Part shown: positions 1 through 5,199 of the stretch, piece after piece
How positions within the stretch are numbered: the stretch's first letter is position 1
Layout: each line of letters starts with the position of its first letter
Origin: Synergistaceae bacterium UBA5560
Lineage (GTDB): Bacteria; Synergistota; Synergistia; Synergistales; Aminiphilaceae
DNA length: 5,199 bases
Direction of reading: 5' to 3'
Assembly (NCBI GenBank): GCA_002425685.1
Contig: DIMS01000048.1
Span: 38,511 to 43,709 of the forward strand
Notes under the pieces: model-generated
Databases searched by the model: none
What the model was told of the DNA's origin: nothing
What the model saw: only the letters and a program-made list of their open reading frames with translations
Position numbers and translations under genes: made by a program

Positions 1-2145
1 GATTTCGTCGCAGTCCCGGATGGTGGAGAGGCGATGGGCGACGATGAGACAGGTACATCCCCGGCGTCGCAGCGCCCGGTCGATGCGCTCCTCCATGGGA
101 GGATCGAGGGCGCTGGTGGCCTCGTCGAGCACCAGGAGGGAGGGATTCCGCACGAGCGCCCGGGCGATTTCCAGGCGTTGTTTCTGGCCGCCGCTGAAGT
201 TGCGTCCGTTCTCCTCCACCAGGCTGTCGTAGCCGCCGGGGCGGGAGGCGATGTCCTCGTGGAGGTCCGCGTCGCGGCAGGCCCGCACCACCTGCTCCCG
301 GGGGATCGTGTCGTCCCAGAGCGTCACGTTCTCCAGCACGGACCCCTCGAAGAGGGCCACCTCCTGATCGACCAGCGCAAGGGAGAGGGCGCGCAGCTCT
401 CCGGGAATCTCCTCCAGGGGGCGCCCGTCCAGAAGAATCTGTCCGGACCAGGGGGCGAGAAGGCCGCAGGCCAGCTTGGCCACCGTGGACTTGCCCGATG
501 AGGAGGCTCCCACCAGGGCAACCCGCGATCCGGGGACCAGCGTGAGGGAGAGTCCCTCCAGCAGCGGTGCCGTCAGAGGGGAATAGCCGAAAGTCACATT
601 CTCCAGCTCCAGTCGTCCCGAGAGGCGCACCGGCCCCGAGGCTCTGCCGAAGGCGCCTTCCTCCAGGGGAGGGGGCGGGGGCGGCGCGGGATAGGTGAAC
701 ACGTCCTCCAGACGGGACATGTCCGCCCCGGCGTCCTGGAAGGTCGTCCACAGGCGGGCCAGGTTCGTCACGGGAGTCAGGGTCTGGAGCAGGAGGGTCT
801 GCACCGCCAGGAGCATACCCATGGTGAGGGTACCCTCCATGACCCGGAGGCCGCCGATGCCCACCGCGGCGGCCATGGTGAGGGCCGTTACGGTGGGAAG
901 GAGTTGGGTGATCCGGGCATCGTGGCGGTCAAGCTCGGCCCGGGCGTTCTCGATCTTGGTGTACTGTCCCGCGAGGCGGACGAACTGGCTGTCCTCGCCG
1001 CCGAAGGACTTGAGTGCCTCGATGACGCCGCACCCCCCCAGGGCGATGCCCGCGAACTTGCCCAGCTCCACGCTCATGCGCTCGTTCAGGTCCGTCCGGA
1101 TCCGGTTCACCAGCGCGAGGGCGCCTCCGAGGAAAAGCACCGCCCCGAGGGCAAGGAGCGCCAGGAGCGGATCGTAGAAGACGATCGTGACCCCGAAGAA
1201 CAGGGCGGTGACGCACTGGAGCGCCGCGCTCGAAAGATCCCGGGAGAGCTTCTGCGCCACCGTGTCGTTCAGGGCGACCCGGTTGCCCAGTTCCCCCGGA
1301 TAGCGCTGGAGAAAGAACGGATAAGGAAGGCGGAGGAGATGGAGAAAGAACGCCCCCGACTGCGTTACCGACAGGGAAAGTTCCAGGTTCCGCAGCGTCA
1401 TGGTCTGGAGCCAGGAAAATCCCAGCGCCACCGCCATGACCACGCCGAGGAGGGAGAACATGGGGCGAAGCCAGTCCGTCTGTCCTTCCAAGAGGACACT
1501 GTCCACGAAGAGTTGCCGGAAAGCGGGCTCGAGGATGCCCGGGATGACCAGGGCCAGCCCGGTGAGGACCGCGAAGAGCAGCGTTGTCCGGGCTCCCGCG
1601 AGGCGGCGGAGGAGAGGGCGCCAGAGGGAGCGGGGCGTGCCGCCGGGAGCGAAGGAGGGGCCCGGCACCAGAGAGAGGGTGATGCCCGTGAAGGACTCGT
1701 TCATGGTGCGGAAGTCCACTGTGCGTGGCCCCGTGGCGGGATCGTTCAGAAAGAAGCGGTCGCCCGTTCTTCCCTCCAGGACGAGAAAGTGATTGAAGTT
1801 CCAGAAGAGGATCAGCGGGAGGGGCAGTTCCTCCAAGTCGGCGAGCTCCTTGGAGTATCCCGTGGCCTCCATGCCATACCGCCGGGCGGCCCGCAGAATG
1901 TTCGAGGCGCTGCTGCCGTCGCGGCTGATGCCGCAGTCCTCCCGGAGCTTTTCCAGCGGCACGTGAAGACCGTGATACCCCAGCACGATACCCAGGGAGG
2001 CGGCGCCGCACTCGGTAGCCTCCATCTGGATCAGCGTGGGGGTTCTCACCCGTCGGCCTCTTTTTTCCGCGTCTCCGGGAAGAATCCGTCCGAGGTATCT
2101 TCGTAGATCTTCCTTCAGAGAAGTGAAACGCCGTCGCAGGGGCAT
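1..2145 (-). CDS. NHLM-type peptidase-containing ABC exporter (C39 peptidase + membrane domain + ATPase), 3' end cut by window
   Basis: This encodes a bifunctional inner-membrane exporter that cleaves a double-glycine leader and pumps the released peptide out. The reading frame is open without a stop for 715 codons to the left edge. Residues about 35-160 are a C39 cysteine peptidase: Q40, C46 in ECGAASLG, H119 in NHFLVLEG and D135 in LNDPATG. Hydrophobic segments at about 188-480 form the ABC membrane domain. A proline run (487-493) links to the ATPase, with Walker A GASSSGKST (546-554), Q593, signature FSGGQKQRLEIARAL (650-664), Walker B LLVLDE (670-675) and H704. Only the last few dozen residues should be missing. 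The wording of the peptidase (VRTPTLIQMEATECGAASLG, SRDGSSASNILRAARRYG) is that of the NHLM bacteriocin-system transporters. The ATG shares one base with the stop of the adaptor gene (TGATG), suggesting translational coupling. A GTG at 2049, with GAGG seven bases upstream, is an alternative start that keeps the whole peptidase. Confidence 0.95.
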   Translation of the reverse strand, partial: MPLRRRFTSLKEDLRRYLGRILPGDAEKRGRRVRTPTLIQMEATECGAASLGIVLGYHGLHVPLEKLREDCGISRDGSSASNILRAARRYGMEATGYSKELADLEELPLPLILFWNFNHFLVLEGRTGDRFFLNDPATGPRTVDFRTMNESFTGITLSLVPGPSFAPGGTPRSLWRPLLRRLAGARTTLLFAVLTGLALVIPGILEPAFRQLFVDSVLLEGQTDWLRPMFSLLGVVMAVALGFSWLQTMTLRNLELSLSVTQSGAFFLHLLRLPYPFFLQRYPGELGNRVALNDTVAQKLSRDLSSAALQCVTALFFGVTIVFYDPLLALLALGAVLFLGGALALVNRIRTDLNERMSVELGKFAGIALGGCGVIEALKSFGGEDSQFVRLAGQYTKIENARAELDRHDARITQLLPTVTALTMAAAVGIGGLRVMEGTLTMGMLLAVQTLLLQTLTPVTNLARLWTTFQDAGADMSRLEDVFTYPAPPPPPPLEEGAFGRASGPVRLSGRLELENVTFGYSPLTAPLLEGLSLTLVPGSRVALVGASSSGKSTVAKLACGLLAPWSGQILLDGRPLEEIPGELRALSLALVDQEVALFEGSVLENVTLWDDTIPREQVVRACRDADLHEDIASRPGGYDSLVEENGRNFSGGQKQRLEIARALVRNPSLLVLDEATSALDPPMEERIDRALRRRGCTCLIVAHRLSTIRDCDEI

Positions 2146-3167
2146 CAGGGCGCGATCTCCGGAGCGTCGCCGGCGAAGAGACCCTTCAGGGCGGGGAGCA
2201 CCAGCGTCACCGGCGGCTGCCGCCGCACCGTGACGGCGATGCGGCACAGAGTGCCGCTCTGGAGACGCAGCGGTGGCCCGCTCTTCGAGGTCCACCGGTA
2301 ACCGCTCTCCGTATCCGCCCGGTCGAGGGCGACGGTGACGGCGATGGGGGCGCCTCCCTGGGAAAGGCTTTGCACCAGCCCGGGGTTGCCGAGGATGTTC
2401 AGCATCCCCTGGGCCGAGGCGGGGAAGCTCGAGACCTGAACGACCCGCCCGACGAGGAAGCCGAATTCTTCCTGGCGCACCACCGAGGGGGAGATGCGGG
2501 CCTCCATGCCCACGAGGATCTTCTTGCCCTGTTCGGGCTGGACGAAGGCCTGCACCTGGAGGGGTTTTTCCTCCCCCTCGTTCTCCAGGGAGAGGATTGC
2601 GTCGCCTTCCTGTACGATCTGTCCGGGGCTGCGGAGGATCTCCGTCACTCGCCCCCCCGAAGCGGCCCGGACGAAGGACTCATTCTCAAGCCGTTCCCGG
2701 AGGGTGAGCAGCTCCGTTTCCTCCGCGATGATGCGAAGGTCCACCTCCATCTCTTCCTTCCGGTTCGCCAGGTCCGGATCGCGTCGCAGTTCCTCCCGGT
2801 ACTCCCGAAGCAGCGCGAGCTGTCGCCGGGACTCGTCGAGGCGCCGCCGCAGTTCCGGCTGTTCGATCATCGCCACGGGTTGCCCCGAAATGATCTGGCG
2901 ATCCACCTCCACGAGAACGGCGGCAATGCGTCCGCTTCCCGGGGAGATCACGTTCATCACGGCACCCTCCCGCAGCAGGATGCCCTGGCCGTTCACCACG
3001 GTGGATACGCTTCCGAGGAAGCTCCAGACGAGGAGCAGCGCGAGGACCGTTCCGAGGGCGACGAAAATCTGCCAGTGCGCTGGGCGCACTGGAACGAGCA
3101 TGGTGTCCATCTCCTCCGGGTCCCGCAGTTTTCGCAGGGCCGCTTCGCGAAACAGGTTCTTCTTCAT
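2145..3167 (-). CDS. NHLM-type HlyD-family secretion adaptor (membrane fusion protein)
   Basis: This 340-residue periplasmic adaptor is the partner of the peptidase-ABC exporter encoded next. The N-terminus FREAALRKLRDPEEMD is the characteristic opening of NHLM-system secretion proteins. A single transmembrane helix follows at about 33-52 (IFVALGTVLALLLVWSF). Two biotinyl-lipoyl half-motifs, at about 73-105 (SPGSGRIAAVLVEVD, GQPVAMIEQPEL) and 166-195 (VRAASGGRVTEILRSPGQIV), flank a charged coiled coil at about 104-163. A beta-barrel-like C-terminal part follows, ending near 326. The start is the ATG at 3167. The same frame is open up to an ATG at 3353, but the extra 62 residues are Arg-rich, unlike the family, and cover a hairpin and a promoter. 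The ribosome site is GGAGGAAGGG at 3181-3190, with a rather long 13-base gap. The gene is slightly shorter than I would expect for the family, with a compact coiled coil. Confidence 0.92.
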   Translation of the reverse strand: MKKNLFREAALRKLRDPEEMDTMLVPVRPAHWQIFVALGTVLALLLVWSFLGSVSTVVNGQGILLREGAVMNVISPGSGRIAAVLVEVDRQIISGQPVAMIEQPELRRRLDESRRQLALLREYREELRRDPDLANRKEEMEVDLRIIAEETELLTLRERLENESFVRAASGGRVTEILRSPGQIVQEGDAILSLENEGEEKPLQVQAFVQPEQGKKILVGMEARISPSVVRQEEFGFLVGRVVQVSSFPASAQGMLNILGNPGLVQSLSQGGAPIAVTVALDRADTESGYRWTSKSGPPLRLQSGTLCRIAVTVRRQPPVTLVLPALKGLFAGDAPEIAP

Positions 3168-3239
3168 CGGATGTCGTGCGCCCTTCCTCCGGATGGTTCG
3201 ATGTGTCGCGGTGGTCCGTCGTCTCGCTGGTTCCGGACG

Positions 3240-3268
3240 ATCATAACAGAGGTGAAGGCGCCGGAGAA
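3240..3268 (-). promoter_or_regulatory. Candidate extended -10 promoter for the adaptor/exporter genes
   Basis: On the minus strand an extended -10 element, TGTTATGAT (3248-3240), matches TGnTATAAT in all but one base. Seventeen bases upstream is a poor -35, TTCTCC (3268-3263), which an extended -10 promoter does not strictly need. A perfect small dyad, CTCGA-T-TCGAG (3279-3289), lies just upstream. Transcription would start near 3233 and give a leader of about 65 bases before the adaptor gene. This would let the exporter be made independently of the peptide genes. It is a sequence match only. Confidence 0.45.
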
Positions 3269-3311
3269 TAGGGAATATCTCGATTCGAGGACGAGATCGG
3301 AGAAGGGCGCG

Positions 3312-3349
3312 ACACAACACGGCGGGGCGGCTGCTTCGCTCCGCCCCGC
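3312..3349 (-). terminator. GC-rich hairpin after the small genes, possible weak terminator or mRNA-processing stem
   Basis: A perfect 9-bp stem, GCGGGGCGG / CCGCCCCGC (3322-3330 with 3341-3349), encloses a 10-base loop. On the minus strand it is followed by GTGTTGTGT, which is T-rich but not a clean T-run, so termination would be partial at best. It sits between the second small gene and the adaptor gene. There, a leaky terminator or stabilising stem would make peptide mRNA more abundant than exporter mRNA. A smaller hairpin, CCGGG / CCCGG (3377-3391), lies between it and the stop codon of the small gene. Confidence 0.45.
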
Positions 3350-3399
3350 GCATGTCCTCGTATCGTTCCGCTTACGCCGGGATTCCCCCGGAGATGCGT

Positions 3400-3681
3400 T
3401 CAGGTCTTCGGGGGAGGTGGTGCCCCCGCGGCGTTGAGCATGTCCAGGTCCTCGTCGGAGAGCACATCCTCCGCGGTGCCTCCGCGTTTCCGGGGATGCG
3501 CGGACAGAAGTGCGTCACGCAGGTCCTCCAGCTCCATGCGCCGCATCTCGAGGGTTTCCGCAGCGCGCTCCAGAGCTTCCATCACGGCATCGATCCGCCC
3601 CGAAAGAAGGTGCTCCCGGATCTCTTCGGGATCCAATCCGAAGTGCCGGAGGTTTCGGAGTTCCGCGTCCAGATCGTTCAT
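3400..3681 (-). CDS. Small leader-motif protein, 93 aa, with C-terminal LSDEDLDMLNAA motif and proline tail
   Basis: I do not recognise a named family. The first 60 or so residues are strongly charged and look helical (DPEEIREHLLSGRIDAVMEALERA). A basic hinge, HPRKRGG (62-68), follows, and then EDVLSDEDLDMLNAAGAPPPPKT minus its first two residues forms the tail. L74, S75, D78, L79 and L82 match the double-glycine leader pattern LSxxELxxI, but the -2/-1 positions are Ala84-Ala85, not Gly-Gly. Only GAPPPPKT (or PPPPKT, if cut after Gly-Ala) would be released. There is no Cys. The start is the ATG at 3681, with AGGAGGT five bases upstream (3687-3693); the upstream in-frame codon at 3753 gives 24 extra residues of unlike composition. 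It lies 68 bases after the first small gene and ahead of a matching C39 exporter, so it is probably a precursor, accessory or non-cleavable partner. Its function is inferred. Confidence 0.75.
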   Translation of the reverse strand: MNDLDAELRNLRHFGLDPEEIREHLLSGRIDAVMEALERAAETLEMRRMELEDLRDALLSAHPRKRGGTAEDVLSDEDLDMLNAAGAPPPPKT

Positions 3682-3749
3682 GCCGCACCTCCTGTCGCAT
3701 CGTGCTCGCGTCTTTGCGAACGGAAGTCCCTCGTCAAGCCCCGCTTGCC

Positions 3750-3902
3750 TCACCCCTTGACGTTGCCGTCGGTCATCCCTTCGCCGCCCACCATGCCGTC
3801 AAGGTCGGCCTCGGAGAGAACCTCACCCTTCTTCTGCTTCCGCTGTGCCTCGTGCTTCTCGAGTTCCTCGGCGCTCTGGATCTTTTCGTCCCTTTCTTTC
3901 AT
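3750..3902 (-). CDS. Small double-glycine leader peptide precursor, 50 aa
   Basis: This is a probable substrate of the C39 exporter encoded downstream. Residues 1-27 are almost entirely charged or polar (MKERDEKIQSAEELEKHEAQ), as in a helical leader. Residues 29-40, LSEADLDGMVGG, match the double-glycine leader pattern at every key position: L-12, S-11, an acidic residue at -8, L-7, M-4, and Gly-Gly at -2/-1. Cleavage would release EGMTDGNVKG, only ten residues, with no Cys and one Thr. That is too short and plain for a typical lanthipeptide or pore-forming bacteriocin, but a suitable size for a linear signalling peptide. The start is the ATG at 3902, with GGGGAGG eight bases upstream (3911-3917); an in-frame TTG at 3935 has no comparable site. 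It is the first gene after the MerR-type promoter. Family membership is unknown to me; the role comes from motif and context. Confidence 0.8.
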   Translation of the reverse strand: MKERDEKIQSAEELEKHEAQRKQKKGEVLSEADLDGMVGGEGMTDGNVKG

Positions 3903-4019
3903 TGTTTTCGCCTCCCCGGTTTGTCGTCGGAACAATAATTCCGGTACCGTCTCCGTTTCTGCTTTTGTGGGGTTTCCGCCCCCTCGAAGAGGGGTGCCTC
4001 TCCGGTGGTTTCTTCGAAC
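3903..4019 (-). promoter_or_regulatory. Structured 5' leader of the peptide/exporter transcript
   Basis: About 117 bases separate the predicted transcription start (near 4019) from the first small gene. Two mutually exclusive pairings can be drawn. Arm UCGAAGA (4017-4011) can pair with UCUUCGA (3990-3984). Alternatively CCCCUC (3994-3989) can pair with GAGGGG (3985-3980) around a 3-base loop. A third hairpin, CGGAA / UUCCG (3943-3939 with 3932-3928), sits close to the ribosome site. I recognise no named riboswitch, and there is no T-run here to make an attenuator. Confidence 0.35.
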
Positions 4020-4025
4020 AACCCT

Positions 4026-4056
4026 ATCCTAAACCTTGACAGCGTGTCAGAGTCAA
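4026..4056 (-). promoter_or_regulatory. MerR-type promoter/operator with 19-bp spacer
   Basis: On the minus strand, -35 TTGACT (4056-4051) and -10 TAGGAT (4031-4026) are separated by exactly 19 bp, the elongated spacing typical of promoters activated by MerR proteins. A dyad fills the spacer: ACTCTGACA (4053-4045), CGC, TGTCAAGGT (4041-4033), with 7 of 9 positions complementary. The dyad begins at the fourth base of the -35 hexamer and ends 1 bp before the -10, the same geometry as I recall for CueR-type operators. A perfect 7-bp repeat, CCTTGAC / GTCAAGG (4058-4052 and 4040-4034), overlaps it. The adjacent upstream gene encodes a MerR protein, the obvious candidate regulator. The promoter drives the two small genes and, by readthrough, the exporter genes. 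Confidence 0.82.
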
Positions 4057-4060
4057 GGGC

Positions 4061-4086
4061 AAAAAACGGTCTTTTCGCAAGAACCG
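4061..4086 (-). terminator. Intrinsic terminator of the MerR-family gene
   Basis: Beginning six bases after the stop codon of the regulator gene, the minus strand reads CGGTTCTT-GCGAA-AAGACCG followed by six Ts. CGGT pairs with ACCG and CTT with AAG, with one bulged T. This gives a 7-bp stem, a 5-base loop and a clean T-run, a standard Rho-independent terminator. It separates transcription of the regulator from the MerR-type promoter, which starts only four bases later. Confidence 0.8.
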
Positions 4087-4092
4087 GATCCG

Positions 4093-4959
4093 TCAGGGGG
4101 AGAGAAGGCGCAGATGCGCCCCGGGTTTCACGGGAATGGCCACCTCCACCCGGGCGAAAGGCTCCGCCTCCGCATGGGGCGGGAAATACCATTCCTGGAC
4201 TTTGCCCGTGGGGACGTGTCCCTCGCCGCCGATCCAGTCGAAGAGCCTTGCCAGTGTGGCAGGCAGCGTCTCGTAGGGGCCGTTGTGCAGCGACACGGCC
4301 AGAACGCCTCCGGGAAGAACCTGGTCCGCCCGCTCCTCCACAGGGATACACACCAGAGCGTTTTCCGGACCCGACTCCGCGTCGTAGAGGCAGACCAGCG
4401 GCGGTTCGTCCCAGCCGTCCCGGTCGGGGATCCGCTGGAGGAGGGGTTTCGCAGCGGCGGCGGCGAGGGCGCGGAGATGCGCCCGGTTTCCCTGGAAGGA
4501 TGTCCCGATGACATGGGAGGGAGCGGTCCGGATGAGGCGGCACGTGAGAGCCGTGTCTCCGGCGGAGAGATCGTCCAGCAGGTCCAGCGCTTCGTTCATG
4601 GCCTCGATCTTCCGGAGGAGCAGGCTTCGCTGGAGCTGGACGAGGCGATGAAACGTCCTCTCGTCCGTCCCGTTGAGGATGGTCGCCATATCCCTGGCGG
4701 GGAAATCCGCGTCCCGGAGGCGTGCCAGGATCGCAGCCTCAAGGAGCTGGGACGCGAGATATCTGCGGTAACCCGTTCGCGGGTTCGTCTGAGCTGGGAC
4801 GAGAATGTCCCGTTCCGCGTAGAACCGGAGCATGCGGGGCGAGATGCCGCTCAGTTCGGCGAACTGGCCTATGCTGCAAAAACGGGGCAGTTCCTCCGGC
4901 AGCGCGCATTCGTTCGAAACGTGATTTTCATCGGGAGGTCCGCTCTTTCGTCGTTCCAC
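4093..4959 (-). CDS. MerR-family activator with GyrI/BmrR-like effector-binding domain
   Basis: This 288-residue regulator is of the drug- or small-molecule-sensing MerR class. After a 27-residue polar N-terminal tail, residues about 28-97 form the winged helix: FCSIGQFAELSGISPRMLRFY, then NPRTGYRRY in the wing, as in BmrR/BltR-type proteins. A helical dimerisation segment follows at about 100-132. The C-terminal part (about 140-277) looks like a GyrI-like pocket, with LHNGPYETLPATLARLFDWI (224-243), VQEWYFP (254-260) and a final strand VEVAIPV. The acidic residue E256 is a candidate ligand contact. The paired Cys metal-binding loop of CueR/ZntR is absent, so an organic effector is likelier than a metal. 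The start is a GTG at 4959. An in-frame TAG lies two codons upstream and no other start lies before the HTH; GAGGGGG is nine bases upstream. It is the likely activator of the 19-bp-spaced promoter beyond its terminator. Confidence 0.92.
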   Translation of the reverse strand: MERRKSGPPDENHVSNECALPEELPRFCSIGQFAELSGISPRMLRFYAERDILVPAQTNPRTGYRRYLASQLLEAAILARLRDADFPARDMATILNGTDERTFHRLVQLQRSLLLRKIEAMNEALDLLDDLSAGDTALTCRLIRTAPSHVIGTSFQGNRAHLRALAAAAAKPLLQRIPDRDGWDEPPLVCLYDAESGPENALVCIPVEERADQVLPGGVLAVSLHNGPYETLPATLARLFDWIGGEGHVPTGKVQEWYFPPHAEAEPFARVEVAIPVKPGAHLRLLSP

Positions 4960-4971
4960 CGTCCACTACCC

Positions 4972-5008
4972 CCTCGTGTCGAGGTGCCGTCGTTTCCGCG
5001 ACGGGCAC
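4972..5008 (-). promoter_or_regulatory. Tandem hairpins just upstream of the MerR-family gene
   Basis: In the mRNA leader, GTGCCCGTCG (5008-4999) pairs with CGACGGCAC (4992-4984) with one bulged C and a 6-base loop, giving nine pairs. Immediately next, CCTCG (4984-4980) pairs with CGAGG (4976-4972) around a 3-base loop. Base 4984 is shared, so the two compete by one pair. The second stem takes in the left part of the GAGGGGG ribosome site, so it could lower translation of the regulator. No ligand or protein binding is evident. Confidence 0.3.
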
Positions 5009-5092
5009 AGATGAAACGATGCCGGGAATGTCGCCCCCTCTCCGGAGTTTCAAAGCGGAGAAGGGTGATTTTTCTTCAGTGTGTTTTGGCTC

Positions 5093-5123
5093 AGTGTACC
5101 ACGATTGCAAGACGGAAGTACAA
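5093..5123 (-). promoter_or_regulatory. Weak candidate promoter for the MerR-family gene
   Basis: The minus strand shows TACACT (5098-5093, four of six to TATAAT) with TTGTAC (5123-5118) exactly 19 bp upstream. Repeats TGTAC / GTACA flank the spacer and a TTGCAA palindrome sits at its centre. The spacing resembles a MerR-type self-regulated promoter, but the -35 is poor and the dyad is not well formed. The remaining leader (5092-5009) and the far right (5199-5124) hold nothing else that I can identify. Confidence 0.25.
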
Positions 5124-5199
5124 CACGTCAAAGACAAGGCGTCGAATCCGCCGCTTCGGACGGGAGGCGTCGGTGCACGGACGTCTCCACGCCCTTTCC

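Noticed and set aside
929..2011. Minus-strand open frame (360 codons) in another frame within the exporter gene
   Set aside because: The Arg/Pro/Gly-rich product has no domains, while the overlapping frame carries every C39 and ABC motif without interruption. There is no frameshift in the real gene.
904..2106. Long plus-strand open frame (400 codons) opposite the exporter gene
   Set aside because: It is the complement of a well-supported C39/ABC reading frame. Its product is low-complexity (Arg, Glu, Gly, Gln rich) with no recognisable domain, typical of GC-rich antisense frames.
3168..3353. N-terminal extension of the adaptor to an ATG at 3353
   Set aside because: It would add 62 Arg-rich residues ahead of the conserved FREAALRKL opening and would cover a promoter and a hairpin. 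Its only ribosome-like GAGG is two bases from the ATG, too close to work well.
2370..3437. Plus-strand open frame (355 codons) opposite the adaptor gene
   Set aside because: Antisense shadow of the HlyD-type gene, with no family features and no convincing ribosome site.
3352..4032. Plus-strand open frames across the small-gene region (up to 226 codons)
   Set aside because: They run antisense through two small genes with excellent ribosome sites and through the intergenic controls. The translation is Ser/Arg/Pro-rich without a family signature.
3899..4543. Minus-strand open frame (214 codons) overlapping the 3' part of the MerR-family gene
   Set aside because: It runs through the terminator, promoter and leader and has a composition typical of a wrong frame. 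The MerR frame carries the recognisable GyrI-like domain.
4093..4959. Regulator as a metal sensor (CueR/ZntR type), suggested by the CueR-like operator geometry
   Set aside because: The C-terminal metal-binding Cys loop is absent and the protein is twice as long, with a GyrI-like domain. Operator spacing is shared by the whole MerR family.
4928..5137. 69-codon minus-strand frame in the leader of the MerR-family gene
   Set aside because: It begins with TTG without a ribosome site, overlaps the candidate promoter leader and the regulator start, and has no motif or neighbour that supports it.

Overview
All the genes I can support lie on the minus strand, so the window reads from right to left. 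Together they look like one regulated peptide-export locus. The DNA is GC-rich (clearly above 60% by eye), with good Shine-Dalgarno sites and tightly packed genes, so it is bacterial. The exporter belongs to the NHLM ('nitrile hydratase leader microcin') type. That type is spread over several phyla, so I do not name a species or phylum.

Layout in transcription order: (1) 5199-4960 is a non-coding leader with a weak candidate promoter and two small hairpins next to the start of the regulator gene. (2) 4959-4093 encodes a MerR-family activator with a GyrI/BmrR-like small-molecule-binding C-terminal domain. (3) 4086-4061 is a good intrinsic terminator that closes the regulator gene. (4) 4056-4026 is a textbook MerR-type promoter, with a 19-bp spacer and an operator dyad, immediately after that terminator. 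(5) 4019-3903 is a structured 5' leader. (6) 3902-3750 and 3681-3400 are two small genes (50 and 93 residues). Both end with the same motif, VLSxxDLD followed by a Gly-Gly or Ala-Ala pair. This is a double-glycine leader placed at the extreme C-terminus, leaving only 8-10 residues of possible cargo. (7) 3399-3168 holds a GC-rich hairpin and then an extended -10 promoter. (8) 3167-2145 encodes an HlyD-type adaptor of the NHLM class. (9) 2145-1 encodes a C39-peptidase-containing ABC transporter of the NHLM class. It overlaps the adaptor stop codon by one base and runs off the left edge just after its H-loop.

Proposed logic (inference): a small molecule or stress signal bound by the MerR protein activates the 19-bp-spaced promoter. 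This produces two short leader-bearing peptides. The C39 domain of the transporter cleaves at least the Gly-Gly peptide and, with the HlyD adaptor, exports its short C-terminal product. The cargo lacks Cys and is almost free of Ser/Thr, and no modification enzyme is visible in the window. Short linear signalling peptides are therefore as plausible as a classical modified bacteriocin. No RNA genes, CRISPR arrays or mobile elements were seen.
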